A stretch of 64,000 bases of DNA. Source: Kitasatospora phosalacinea. Its GTDB lineage: Bacteria; Actinomycetota; Actinomycetes; Streptomycetales; Streptomycetaceae. The notes beneath the pieces are model-generated. The model worked only from the letters and a program-made list of their open reading frames with translations. It had not been told where the DNA came from and made no database searches. A program made the translations under genes and the position numbers. Location: assembly GCF_000716545.1 (NCBI RefSeq), contig NZ_JNWZ01000030.1, positions 28,537 to 92,536 of the forward strand. The letters run 5' to 3'. The first letter of the stretch is position 1, and each line of letters starts with the position of its first letter. This document shows, one piece after another, positions 31,796 through 42,713 of this stretch.

Positions 31796-33187
31796 GTGAG
31801 CGACAAGGCCGAGCCCAACCCCTACACCGTCCGTCCCGCCGACGCCGGCGGCACCGACTCCGAACTGCGCGCCGTCGAGGCGGAACTGGCCACCCGCTGG
31901 CCGGAGAACAAGCTGGAGCCCTCGCTGACGCGGATCGAGGCGCTGATGGACATCCTGGGCCAGCCGCAGCGCTCCTACCCCTCGATCCACATCACCGGCA
32001 CCAACGGCAAGACCTCCACCGCCCGGATGGTCGAGCAGCTGCTCGGCGCCTTCGAGCTGCGCACCGGCCGCTACACCTCCCCGCACGTGGAGTCGGTCAC
32101 CGAGCGGATCAGCCTGGACGGCACGCCGATCACCCCCGAGGGGTTCGTCGAGACCTACCGGGACATCGAGCCCTACGTGCGGATGGTGGACGCCGCCCAG
32201 CCGGTCGCGATGTCCTTCTTCGAGGTGCTCACCGGCATGGCCTACGCCGCCTTCGCCGACGCGCCGGTGGACGTCGCGGTGGTCGAGGTCGGCATGGGCG
32301 GCTCCTGGGACGCCACCAACGTGATCGACGCCCAGGTCGCCGTGATCACCCCGATCGGCCTGGACCACACCGACAAGCTGGGGGAGACCACCGGCGAGAT
32401 CGCGGTCGAGAAGTCCGGCATCATCAAGCCCGGCGCGCTGGCCGTGGTCGCCCAGCAGCAGCTGGACGCCGCCGAGACCATCCTGCGCCGCGCCGTCGAG
32501 GTGGACGCCACGGTGGCCCGCGAGGGCATGGAGTTCGGCGTGCTGCGCCGCGAGGTCGCGGTCGGCGGCCAGCTGGTCACCCTGCGCGGCCTCGGCGGCC
32601 ACGAGTACCAGGACCTCTTCCTCCCGCTGCACGGCGACCACCAGGCGCAGAACGCCGCGCTGGCGCTCGCCGCGGTCGAGGCGTTCTTCGGCATCGGCCA
32701 GGGCGGCGCCGAGCACCTGGACGAGGACAAGGTCCGGCAGGCGCTGTTCGGCGTCTCCTCGCCGGGCCGGCTGGAGGTCGTCCGCCGCAGCCCCACCGTC
32801 ATCCTGGACGCCGCGCACAACCCGCACGGCGCGCAGGCCGCGGTCTCCGCGATCGGGGAGGCGTTCGGCTTCACCAAGCTGGTCGGCGTGATCGCCACCA
32901 GCGGCGACAAGGACGTGACCGGCCTGCTGGAGGTCTTCGAGCCGATCCTCGCCGAGATCGTGGTCACCCAGAACTCCACCCACCGCGCGATGCCGGTCGA
33001 CCGGCTGGCCGCGCTCGCCGTCGAGGTCTTCGGCGAGGACCGGGTGCAGGTCGAGCCGCGCCTGGACGACGCGATCGACGCCGCCGTCACCCTCGCCGAG
33101 GAGGAGGACCTCGGCGGCGCCGGCGTCCTGGTCACCGGCTCCGTCATCACGGTGGGCGAGGCGCGCCTGCTGTTCGGAAGGAAGTAA
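31796..33187 (+). CDS. folC: Bifunctional folylpolyglutamate synthase / dihydrofolate synthase
   Basis: 463 residues from GTG 31796. It adds glutamate to dihydropteroate and to folates with ATP. The Mur-ligase-fold P-loop is HITGTNGKTSTARMVEQLL near residue 66. Also present are VEVGMGGSWDATNV and the C-terminal ILDAAHNPHGAQA. Followed six bases later by the DUF4233 gene and then ndk, the fixed actinobacterial order. The start shows a leaderless layout. Confidence 0.96.
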   Translation: MSDKAEPNPYTVRPADAGGTDSELRAVEAELATRWPENKLEPSLTRIEALMDILGQPQRSYPSIHITGTNGKTSTARMVEQLLGAFELRTGRYTSPHVESVTERISLDGTPITPEGFVETYRDIEPYVRMVDAAQPVAMSFFEVLTGMAYAAFADAPVDVAVVEVGMGGSWDATNVIDAQVAVITPIGLDHTDKLGETTGEIAVEKSGIIKPGALAVVAQQQLDAAETILRRAVEVDATVAREGMEFGVLRREVAVGGQLVTLRGLGGHEYQDLFLPLHGDHQAQNAALALAAVEAFFGIGQGGAEHLDEDKVRQALFGVSSPGRLEVVRRSPTVILDAAHNPHGAQAAVSAIGEAFGFTKLVGVIATSGDKDVTGLLEVFEPILAEIVVTQNSTHRAMPVDRLAALAVEVFGEDRVQVEPRLDDAIDAAVTLAEEEDLGGAGVLVTGSVITVGEARLLFGRK

Positions 33188-33193
33188 CCGCAG

Positions 33194-33556
33194 ATGCGCA
33201 CCCTGTGCTCCTCCACGCTGATCGGCGAGGCGCTGCTGATCGTGTTCGCCGGCCTGGTCGCGATGAAGCTCACCGACGTCGGCACCGGCACCATCTGGGC
33301 GGTCAGCGCGGCGGCGATCCTCCTGTGCGTGCTGCTCTGCGGCGTGATCACCCGTCCCGGCGCGGTGCAGGTCGGCTGGGTGCTGCAGGCGGCCGTGCTG
33401 GCCAGCGGGCTGGTGCTGCCGACCATGTACGCCTTCGGCGTGGTCTTCGGCGGGCTGTGGTGGTGCTCGGTGCACTACGGCCGCAAGATCGACGTGCTCA
33501 AGGCGCAGCGGGCGGCCGCCGCCGAGGCGGCCGAGGCCGCCCCGGCCGCCGCCTGA
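33194..33556 (+). CDS. DUF4233 membrane protein
   Basis: 120 residues, four predicted membrane helices (e.g. EALLIVFAGLVAMKL and WVLQAAVLASGLVLPTMYAF), then a basic-to-alanine-rich cytoplasmic tail. The DUF4233 family is found just after folC across actinobacteria; its function is unknown. Six bases after the folC stop, so translationally linked to it. Confidence 0.88.
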   Translation: MRTLCSSTLIGEALLIVFAGLVAMKLTDVGTGTIWAVSAAAILLCVLLCGVITRPGAVQVGWVLQAAVLASGLVLPTMYAFGVVFGGLWWCSVHYGRKIDVLKAQRAAAAEAAEAAPAAA

Positions 33557-33581
33557 CCGGCCGTCGGCGGTGCCCCGGCCG

Positions 33582-33605
33582 CCGCCCGCCGGCCCCGGCG
33601 GGCGG
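33582..33605 (+). terminator. Hairpin after the DUF4233 gene
   Basis: Perfect 11-bp stem CCGCCCGCCGG / CCGGCGGGCGG with a two-base gap. Likely ends the folC unit before ndk. Confidence 0.65.
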
Positions 33606-33695
33606 TCGGACGGGCCTGGTCAACGGGCCCGCCACCCGACCGGGGTAGTGTCGGGGGCACAGTCAGGCACGACCGAACACCTCAGGAGCCGTACC

Positions 33696-34109
33696 GTGTC
33701 CCAGCGCACCCTCGTCCTGCTCAAGCCCGACGCCGTGCAGCGCGGCCTGGCCGGCGAGATCATCAGCCGGATCGAGCGCAAGGCGGGCTGGCGGTTCGCT
33801 GCGATGGAGCTTCGCACCTTCGACCGGGCCACCCTCGAGCAGCACTACGCCGAGCACGTCGGCCGCGACTTCTACGAGCCGCTGCTGGGCTTCATGACCT
33901 CCGGCCCGTCGATCGCGCTGATCGTCGAGGGCGAGAACGTGATCCCCGGCATCCGGGCGCTGGCCGGCGCGACCGACCCGCTGGCGGCCGGCGCGGGCAC
34001 CATCCGCGGCGACTACGCGACCATCACCCGGGAGAACCTGATCCACGCCTCGGACTCCCCGGAGTCGGCCGAGCGCGAGATCAAGATCTTCTTCCCGGCC
34101 CACGCGTGA
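33696..34109 (+). CDS. ndk: Nucleoside diphosphate kinase
   Basis: 137 residues from GTG 33696 with CAGGAG upstream. It moves the terminal phosphate from ATP to nucleoside diphosphates through a phosphohistidine. The catalytic H117 is in ENLIHASDSPESAE, the family signature NxxHGSD with alanine for glycine. Starts QRTLVLLKPDAVQRGL as expected. Conserved position between folC and mreB. Confidence 0.97.
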   Translation: MSQRTLVLLKPDAVQRGLAGEIISRIERKAGWRFAAMELRTFDRATLEQHYAEHVGRDFYEPLLGFMTSGPSIALIVEGENVIPGIRALAGATDPLAAGAGTIRGDYATITRENLIHASDSPESAEREIKIFFPAHA

Positions 34110-34128
34110 GGGTTCGGTAGCGATCCGG

Positions 34129-34150
34129 TGCCCCGGCCCCCACCGGGGCA
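34129..34150 (+). terminator. Terminator after ndk
   Basis: 8-bp stem TGCCCCGG / CCGGGGCA with a six-base loop. Confidence 0.6.
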
Positions 34151-34235
34151 TGGGGCGCCGCTCTCGGGGAACGAGCAGCTCAGCGGCCGGATGGCGGCTC
34201 GTGTTGCTCCCTCTGGGCGTTAATCGTCAAATCAC

Positions 34236-34261
34236 GGAACCCTACCCTCCGACACGGCGTC
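34236..34261 (+). promoter_or_regulatory. ECF-sigma (SigE-type) promoter motif before mreB
   Basis: GGAAC (34236-34240), 17-bp spacer, CGTC (34258-34261) is the classic ECF-sigma pattern. The mre cluster is a known target of the cell-envelope stress factor SigE in Streptomyces coelicolor. The assignment here is by motif. Confidence 0.5.
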
Positions 34262-34461
34262 CCAATGCCAGGAGAAGCCGATTCGCCCCCGGAGAATGGG
34301 CGGCACGCCGTACCCGCCGCCCGCGCTGACCGGCGTGACTACGATGGACCCAACTCACGGGCACGGAGCGGCTGCTCAGCCGCCGTAAGCCCCGTCGCGG
34401 GCGTGCGCGGCCGGCCCGCTCCCCGCCCTTGATCCGAACTCGGGAAGGCACTCGACATCCC

Positions 34462-35499
34462 ATGGCGAACAACCTGTCGTTTCTCGGCCGGGACCTGGCG
34501 ATCGACCTAGGCACCGCGAACACGCTGGTGTACGTCCGGGGCAAGGGCATCGTGCTGAACGAGCCGTCGGTGGTGGCCGTGAACACCAACACCGGCGGGA
34601 TCCTCGCGGTCGGGGCCGAGGCGAAGAAGATGATCGGCCGCACCCCCGGCAACATCGTCGCGATCCGCCCGCTCAAGGACGGCGTGATCGCCGACTTCGA
34701 GATCACCGAGCGGATGCTGCGGTACTTCATCATGAAGATCCACCGCCGCCGCTACCTGGTCCGCCCGCGGGTCGTGGTCTGCGTCCCCTCCGGCATCACC
34801 GGCGTCGAGCGCCGCGCCGTGGTCGAGGCCAGCATCCAGGCCGGCGCCCGCCAGGTGCACATCATCGAGGAGCCGATGGCCGCGGCGATCGGCTCCGGCC
34901 TGCCCGTGCACGAGCCCACCGGCAACATGGTGGTCGACATCGGCGGCGGCACCACCGAGGTCGCGGTGATCTCGCTCGGCGGGATCGTCACCGCCCAGTC
35001 GCTGCGGGTGGCCGGCGACGAGCTGGACAGCGCCATCGTCCAGCACATCAAGAAGGAGTACAGCCTGCTGCTGGGCGAGCGCTCCGCCGAGCAGATCAAG
35101 ATGTCGATCGGCTCCGCGTTCGGCCTGGAGGGCGAGAAGGACGAGCACGCCGAGATCCGCGGCCGCGACCTGGTCTCCGGCCTGCCCAAGACGGTGGTGA
35201 TCTCGGCCGCCGAGGTCCGCGAGGCCATCGACGAGCCGGTGAACTCGATCATCGACTCGGTGAAGACCACCCTGGACCAGTGCCCGCCGGAGCTCGCGGG
35301 CGACGTGATGGACCGCGGCATCGTGCTCACCGGCGGCGGCGCCCTGCTGCGCGGCCTGGACGAGCGGCTGCGCCGGGAGACCGGCATGCCGGTGCACATC
35401 GCGGAGAACCCGCTGGACTCGGTGGCGCTGGGGGCGGGCAAGTGCGTCGAGGAGTTCGAGGCGCTGCAGCAGGTACTGGACGCCCAACCGCGTCGTTGA
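34462..35499 (+). CDS. mreB: Rod-shape-determining actin homolog MreB
   Basis: 345 residues. Actin-fold ATPase: phosphate 1 loop [19 protein letters not shown], phosphate 2 [19 protein letters not shown], adenosine loop [16 protein letters not shown]. In streptomycetes MreB acts chiefly in spore-wall synthesis at sporulation septa, because vegetative growth is tip-based and DivIVA-led. It heads the cluster mreB-mreC-mreD-pbp2-rodA, 68 bp from mreC. Confidence 0.98.
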   Translation: MANNLSFLGRDLAIDLGTANTLVYVRGKGIVLNEPSVVAVNTNTGGILAVGAEAKKMIGRTPGNIVAIRPLKDGVIADFEITERMLRYFIMKIHRRRYLVRPRVVVCVPSGITGVERRAVVEASIQAGARQVHIIEEPMAAAIGSGLPVHEPTGNMVVDIGGGTTEVAVISLGGIVTAQSLRVAGDELDSAIVQHIKKEYSLLLGERSAEQIKMSIGSAFGLEGEKDEHAEIRGRDLVSGLPKTVVISAAEVREAIDEPVNSIIDSVKTTLDQCPPELAGDVMDRGIVLTGGGALLRGLDERLRRETGMPVHIAENPLDSVALGAGKCVEEFEALQQVLDAQPRR

Positions 35500-35567
35500 G
35501 CAAGGCAATTCGAATACACACCGAGCTGAGCTGATGGCATTCAGCACGAAGGGGCGGCGGCGTCACC

Positions 35568-36503
35568 GTGAGGGACACCCGACAGAGTCGACTACTGCTG
35601 ATCCTGCTGGTCCTGGTGGCCTTCGCACTGATCACCGTGGACATCAAGGGCGGTGACGACTCGCCGCTCGGCGGTGCCCGCCGGGCCGCCGCCTCCGCGC
35701 TCGGCCCGGTGGAGGACGCCGCGGCGGGCGCGGTCGACCCGGTCGCCGGCTACATCCGGGCGGTCCGCGACGCCGGCACCCACCAGCAGCGCCTCGACCA
35801 GATCACCAGGGAGAACACCGAGCTGCGCCAGAAGCTGGCCTCCTCGGACGCCGCCGCCGGGCGCGGCAAGCAGCTCGACGAGATGCTGCGCACCGCCGGC
35901 GCCGGCGGCTACACGGTCAAGGCCGCCCAGGTCATCGCGATCGGCGCGGCCCAGGGCTTCTCCTGGACCATCACCATCGACGCCGGCAGCGACGACGGAC
36001 TGACCCGCGACATGACCGTCATCGACGGCCAGGGCCTGGTCGGCCGGATCACCACCGTCGCGCCCACCACCGCCACCGTGCTGCTCGCCTCCGACCCCGG
36101 CTTCACCGCCGGCGTCCGGCTGGAGGGCGGCGGCGAGATCGGCTTCGCGGCCGGACAGGGCGCCTCGCCGATGCGGATCGAGCTGCTCAACGGCCGGGCC
36201 CAGGTGAAGGCCGGCGACCGGCTGGTCACCTTCGGCTCGCAGAGCGGCCGCCCGTTCGTGCCCGGCGTGCCGGTCGGCACCGTCAAGGAGGTGCAGGCCA
36301 CGCCGGGCCAGCTGACCAAGACCATCCTGGTCGAGCCGTACGTGCAGTTCACCCGGCTCGACCTGGTCGGCGTGGTGGTCGTCCCGCCGCGCACCGACCC
36401 GCGGGACGGGGTGCTGCCGCCGGTGCCCGCCGCGTCCGCCGGCGCCGGGGGCAACCCGCAGGCGCCGATCGCCGCCGCACCGCCGACCACCGGGGGGAAC
36501 TGA
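35568..36503 (+). CDS. mreC: Rod-shape-determining protein MreC
   Basis: 311 residues from GTG 35568. Bitopic membrane protein: N-terminal helix (LLLILLVLVAFALITVDI), a short coiled coil (LDQITRENTELRQKLA), then the periplasmic-type beta domain (DAGSDDGLTRDMTVIDGQGL, VGRITTVAPTTATVLLASDP) that scaffolds the wall complex. Pro/Ala-rich tail. Its stop overlaps the mreD start by one base. Confidence 0.96.
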   Translation: MRDTRQSRLLLILLVLVAFALITVDIKGGDDSPLGGARRAAASALGPVEDAAAGAVDPVAGYIRAVRDAGTHQQRLDQITRENTELRQKLASSDAAAGRGKQLDEMLRTAGAGGYTVKAAQVIAIGAAQGFSWTITIDAGSDDGLTRDMTVIDGQGLVGRITTVAPTTATVLLASDPGFTAGVRLEGGGEIGFAAGQGASPMRIELLNGRAQVKAGDRLVTFGSQSGRPFVPGVPVGTVKEVQATPGQLTKTILVEPYVQFTRLDLVGVVVVPPRTDPRDGVLPPVPAASAGAGGNPQAPIAAAPPTTGGN

Positions 36504-37147
36504 TGCCGCGCGTGAGCCGGATCCTGCTGTCCGCCGTGCTGCTGGTGCTGGCCCTGGTGATCCAGGTCAGCGTCCTCGGCCGGCTCCAACTGCCCGGCGC
36601 CACCCCGGACCTGCTGATGCTGGTGGTGGTCGGGCTGGCCCTGGTCTACGGGCCGGCCGGCGGCTGCCTGGTCGGCTTCTCGGCTGGCCTGCTGGCCGAC
36701 CTCGCCCCGCCGTCCGACCACGCGGTCGGCCGGTACGCGCTGGTGCTGTGCGTCGTCGGCTACGGCGCCGGCCTGCTCAAGCCGGAGGGCGGCCGGCAGC
36801 GCTCGGCGCTGTCCGCGCTGGGCGTGGTGGCGGTCGCCGCGGTGGCCTCCACCCTGCTGTACGCGACGGTGGGCGCGCTGGTCGGCGACACCGCGGCCCG
36901 GCACGTCGGACTGACCGGCCTGGTCTTCAGCGCCCTGCTGTACGACGTGCTGCTGGCCCCGTTCACGGTGCCGCTGGTGATGCTGCTGGGCCGCCGCTTC
37001 GACGGCGACCGGGTGATCAACGAGACCGAGCGCGGCGCGGACGGCGGCTCCGGCCTCGGCGCGCTGGCCCGCTACCGGACCACCCGCGAGCCCTCCGCCA
37101 CCCCCTACAAGAAGAAGCGCGCGCTCGGCCTCGCCAAGCGCCCCTGA
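36503..37147 (+). CDS. mreD: Rod-shape-determining membrane protein MreD
   Basis: 214 residues, five to six membrane helices (ILLSAVLLVLALVIQVSVL, then PDLLMLVVVGLALVYG and others). Integral partner of MreC in the elongation/spore-wall complex. The start overlaps the mreC stop as TGATG. The basic C-terminus (PYKKKRALGLAKRP) is cytoplasmic. Confidence 0.93.
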   Translation: MPRVSRILLSAVLLVLALVIQVSVLGRLQLPGATPDLLMLVVVGLALVYGPAGGCLVGFSAGLLADLAPPSDHAVGRYALVLCVVGYGAGLLKPEGGRQRSALSALGVVAVAAVASTLLYATVGALVGDTAARHVGLTGLVFSALLYDVLLAPFTVPLVMLLGRRFDGDRVINETERGADGGSGLGALARYRTTREPSATPYKKKRALGLAKRP

Positions 37148-37168
37148 GCCGGGACGGAGTCCGCGCAC

Positions 37169-39403
37169 GTGAGCAACATCCCCGAGACCGGCCGGAGCCG
37201 CCGGGTGACGATCCGGCTGGTCGTCCTCCAGGTGCTGGTGCTGTCGCTGCTCGCCACCCTCGGCGGCCGGCTGTGGTACCTCCAGATCCGCAACGGCAAG
37301 GAGTTCAGCGAGAAGGCCCAGGGCAACCACATCCGCGAGGTGGTGGAGCCCGCCGTCCGCGGCGAGATCCTGGACGCCTCCGGACGGATCCTGGCCGGCA
37401 ACGAGACCAAGCTGGTGGTGTCGGTCTCCCGCACCGCGCTGATGCAGCAGAAGGACCGGGGCAAGGCCGTCCTGTCCCGCCTCGCCGACGTGCTGGGCGT
37501 CCCGGCCGACGAGGTGAGGAACAAGGTCCGGCTGTGCGACGCCAAGACGCCGCAGCCGTGCTGGAACGGCTCCCCGTACCAGCCGATCCCGGTCACCCAG
37601 CAGGCCACCACCCAGCAGGCGATGCAGATAATGGAACGCCGCGAGGACTTCCCCGGCGTCACCGCCCAGCCCACCGCGCTGCGCCGCTACACCAACGCGG
37701 AGGGCGCCAGCGCCGCCCAGATCCTCGGCTACCTCTCGCCGGTCACCGACGACGAGGTCACCAAGACCGCCGACAAGTCCGGCCGGGAGCGCCGCCTGCC
37801 CTCCGACCAGATCGGCCGGGCCGGCCTGGAGTCGGTCTACGACGACGACCTGCGCGGCACCACCGGCGTCGACCGGCTGGAGGTCGACAACCTCGGCCGG
37901 GTGATCGGCAGCGCGGGCAACACCCCCGCGCAGTCCGGCAACAACCTGGTCACCTCGATCGACGCCCGAGTGCAGAAGGTGGTCGAGGACCAGCTGGCCC
38001 AGGCCATGGCCGAGGCCCGCAAGGTCTACGACAAGGAGACCAGCAAGAACTACATCGCCGACTCCGGCGCGGCCGTCGTGATGGACGTGCACACCGGCCG
38101 GATCGTGGCGATGGCCAGCGCTCCCACCTACGACCCCAACCTGTGGGTCGGCGGCATCTCCGCCAAGGACTACGAGTCGCTGAACAGCAAGGACTCCAAC
38201 TACCCGCTGATCAACCGGGCCATACAGGGTCAGTCCGCGCCCGGCTCCACCTTCAAGGTGATCTCCACCACCGCCGCCGTGCAGGCCGGCTACGACCTCA
38301 ACGGGCACTACCCGTGCCCGAAGTCGCTGACCATCGGCGGCCGCGAGTTCAAGAACTTCGAGAGCGAGCAGTTCGGCGACATCACGCTGGAGAAGGCCCT
38401 GGAGGTCTCCTGCGACACCGTGTTCTACGGCCTGGCCTACGACCAGTGGATGAAGGACGGCGGCCTCAAGCCCAAGAAGGACGCCCAGGACTGGTTCTTC
38501 AGGACCGCCCACGAGTTCGGCCTCGGCGCCAAGACCGGCATCGACCTGCCCGGCGAGGTGGCCGGCCGGGTCCCCGACCGGCAGTGGAAGCAGGCGTACT
38601 ACGACGCCATGAAGAACTCCTGGTGCGAGCAGGCGGCCAAGGGCGGCCACGAGTACGCCGACGAGATCGCCCGCGAGAACTGCGCCGACGGCAACCAGAT
38701 GCGCGCCGGTGACATGGTCAACTTCGCCATCGGCCAGGGCGACACCCTGGTGACCCCGCTGCAGATGGCCCGGATCTACTCGGCGCTCGCCAACGGCGGC
38801 ACGCTGTACCGGCCCACCATCGGCAAGGCGGTGGTCAGCCCCGACGGCACCCTGGTGCGCGACATCGCCCCGCACGAGGACGGCAAGATCCCCGCCCAGG
38901 GCAAGCTGCTGGAGTACATCGACCAGGCCACCGCCGGCGTCATCACCTCCGGCACCGCCGCCTGGAAGTTCACCGGCGCGGGCTGGCCGCAGGGCAAGAT
39001 CGAGCTGCACGCCAAGACCGGCACCGCCGAGGTCATGGGCAAGCAGACCACCTCCTGGCTGACCACCTACAGCAACGACTATGCGGTGGTCATGACGATC
39101 AGTCAGGGCGGCACCGGCTCCGGCGGCTCCGGCGACTCGGTCCGCCGGATCTACCAGGCGCTGTACGGCGTCGACGACAAGGGCAACATCGACAACTCCA
39201 AGGCGCTGCTGCCCAAGCCGCAGGCCGAACTGCCCAAGTTCAACCCGGACGGCACCGCGATCGTCCCCACCGCGTTCAGCTACGAGCCCGGCGCCACCTT
39301 CCTGGACCCGGCCCCGCCGTCCCGGGCCGACCAGCCGGCCGGCGTCCTGCTGGCCGCCGTCGAACCCACCCGCGGCGGCGGGTACGGAAGGGGCCGGGCA
39401 TGA
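37169..39403 (+). CDS. Penicillin-binding protein 2 (peptidoglycan transpeptidase)
   Basis: 744 residues from GTG 37169, a class B PBP. One N-terminal membrane helix (LVVLQVLVLSLLATLGGRLW), then the dimerisation domain and the transpeptidase domain. Active-site motifs are S360-x-x-K363 in APGSTFKVIS, SCD (414-416) in the SxN/D position usual for PBP2, and K616-T-G in HAKTGTAEV. It cross-links peptide stems made by the SEDS polymerase encoded next. Its last four bases overlap the rodA start, so the two are made in equal amounts. Confidence 0.96.
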   Translation: MSNIPETGRSRRVTIRLVVLQVLVLSLLATLGGRLWYLQIRNGKEFSEKAQGNHIREVVEPAVRGEILDASGRILAGNETKLVVSVSRTALMQQKDRGKAVLSRLADVLGVPADEVRNKVRLCDAKTPQPCWNGSPYQPIPVTQQATTQQAMQIMERREDFPGVTAQPTALRRYTNAEGASAAQILGYLSPVTDDEVTKTADKSGRERRLPSDQIGRAGLESVYDDDLRGTTGVDRLEVDNLGRVIGSAGNTPAQSGNNLVTSIDARVQKVVEDQLAQAMAEARKVYDKETSKNYIADSGAAVVMDVHTGRIVAMASAPTYDPNLWVGGISAKDYESLNSKDSNYPLINRAIQGQSAPGSTFKVISTTAAVQAGYDLNGHYPCPKSLTIGGREFKNFESEQFGDITLEKALEVSCDTVFYGLAYDQWMKDGGLKPKKDAQDWFFRTAHEFGLGAKTGIDLPGEVAGRVPDRQWKQAYYDAMKNSWCEQAAKGGHEYADEIARENCADGNQMRAGDMVNFAIGQGDTLVTPLQMARIYSALANGGTLYRPTIGKAVVSPDGTLVRDIAPHEDGKIPAQGKLLEYIDQATAGVITSGTAAWKFTGAGWPQGKIELHAKTGTAEVMGKQTTSWLTTYSNDYAVVMTISQGGTGSGGSGDSVRRIYQALYGVDDKGNIDNSKALLPKPQAELPKFNPDGTAIVPTAFSYEPGATFLDPAPPSRADQPAGVLLAAVEPTRGGGYGRGRA

Positions 39404-40599
39404 CCTCGTACGACTCCTACCGCACCGTCCGGCTGGCGCCCCGGCGCTCCCCGGTGGCCCGGGCGCTGGCCAAGGACTCCCCGCTGCGGCGGCTCGACTG
39501 GATCATGATCCTGGCGGCGCTGGCGCTGTCCCTGATCGGCTCGCTGCTGGTCTGGTCGGCCACCCGCGGCCGGGACTCGCTGACCCACGGCGACCCGCAG
39601 TACTTCCTGTACCGGCACCTGACCAACCTGGTGATCGGCATCGGCCTGTGCGCGGCGGTGATCCTGCTGGGCACCCGGCGGCTGCGCACCGCGGTGCCGT
39701 TCATCTACCTGGCCGTGGTCCTGATGCTGTTCGCGGTGCTCAGCCCGCTCGGCTCGACCATCAACGGCGCGCACTCCTGGATCCAGTTCGGCGGCGGGTT
39801 CTCCATCCAGCCCGCCGAGTTCGCCAAGCTGTCGATCGTGCTGGGCATGGCCGTGGTGCTGTCCTCCCGGGTCGACACCGGCGAGCGGGAGCACCCGCCC
39901 ACCCGCAGCGTGCTGCAGGCGCTGGCGGTGGCGGGCTTCCCGATGGCCGTGGTCATGCTGATGCCGGACCTCGGCTCGGTGATGGTCATGGTGGTCACCA
40001 TGCTCGGCGTGCTGCTGGCCTCCGGCGCCGCCAACCGCTGGGTGGTCGGCCTGCTGGCCGGCGGCACCGCCGGGGCGCTGGCGGTCTGGAAGCTCGGCAT
40101 CCTCAGCCAGTACCAGATCGACCGCTTCGCCGCCTTCGCCAACCCGGCGCTCGACCCGGCCGGCGTCGGCTACAACACCGCGCAGGCCAGGATCGCGATC
40201 GGCTCCGGCGGCCTGACCGGCATGGGCCTGTTCCACGGCACCCAGACCACCGGCCAGTTCGTCCCCGAGCAGCAGACCGACTTCGTGTTCAGCGTGGCCG
40301 GCGAGGAACTCGGCTTCGCCGGCGGCCTGTTGATGCTCGGCCTGCTCGGCGTCATCATGTGGCGCGCCTGCCGGATAGCGCGCCAGGCCACCGACCTGTA
40401 CGGGACGGTCCTGGCGGCCGGCGCGGTCACCTGGTTCGCCTTCCAGGCCTTCGAGAACATCGGCATGAACCTCGGCATCATGCCGGTCGCGGGCATCCCG
40501 CTGCCGTTCGTCTCCTACGGCGGCTCCTCGATGTTCGCGGTCTGGATCGCGATCGGACTGCTGCAGTCGGTGCGCTCCCAGCGGCCGATAGGGATCTAG
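39400..40599 (+). CDS. rodA: RodA/FtsW-type SEDS peptidoglycan glycosyltransferase
   Basis: 399 residues, about ten membrane helices. SEDS-family motifs include ARGRDSL-like helix 1 surroundings (WSATRGRDSL), SWIQFGGGFSIQPAEFAKLS, and the C-terminal MPVAGIPLPFVSYGGSSMF. It polymerises lipid II glycan strands together with the class B PBP just upstream. In Streptomyces coelicolor the homolog in this position (sfr) is needed for sporulation. Overlaps pbp2 by ATGA. Confidence 0.95.
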   Translation: MTSYDSYRTVRLAPRRSPVARALAKDSPLRRLDWIMILAALALSLIGSLLVWSATRGRDSLTHGDPQYFLYRHLTNLVIGIGLCAAVILLGTRRLRTAVPFIYLAVVLMLFAVLSPLGSTINGAHSWIQFGGGFSIQPAEFAKLSIVLGMAVVLSSRVDTGEREHPPTRSVLQALAVAGFPMAVVMLMPDLGSVMVMVVTMLGVLLASGAANRWVVGLLAGGTAGALAVWKLGILSQYQIDRFAAFANPALDPAGVGYNTAQARIAIGSGGLTGMGLFHGTQTTGQFVPEQQTDFVFSVAGEELGFAGGLLMLGLLGVIMWRACRIARQATDLYGTVLAAGAVTWFAFQAFENIGMNLGIMPVAGIPLPFVSYGGSSMFAVWIAIGLLQSVRSQRPIGI

Positions 40600-40620
40600 C
40601 GCCGGTCATCGGTGTGGAAA

Positions 40621-40665
40621 CAGTGACCCTCGGGGCTCGGCTACCCTGAAGGGTCACTGCTTTTT
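40621..40665 (+). terminator. Terminator after rodA with a promoter-like loop
   Basis: Stem CAGTGACCCT / AGGGTCACTG (40621-40630 with 40650-40659) followed by CTTTTT, a textbook intrinsic terminator and rare in this GC-rich window. Its 19-base loop holds TACCCT (40642-40647), which could be the -10 of the next gene. Confidence 0.72.
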
Positions 40666-40686
40666 CTGCCGTAAAGGTCCTTGCGC

Positions 40687-42615
<1,929 letters not shown>

Positions 42616-42631
42616 CGCGTCCTCACCCCGA

Positions 42632-42663
42632 GGGCCCCCGCCGCGACCCCGCGGCGGGGGCCC
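42632..42663 (+). terminator. Terminator after the radical SAM gene
   Basis: Perfect 13-bp stem GGGCCCCCGCCGC / GCGGCGGGGGCCC, then TTTG. Confidence 0.85.
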
Positions 42664-42713
42664 TTTGCCTCGGCATTACCATCGGCTGATCTGATGTCGA
42701 CGGGGGAGCGGTG

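Larger units (their letters stand above)
34110..34461. other. 352-bp control region between ndk and mreB
   Basis: Holds the ndk terminator (34129-34150), an ECF-type promoter motif (34236-34261), and a roughly 200-base leader ending in GGGAAGG before mreB. No gene seen. Confidence 0.55.
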
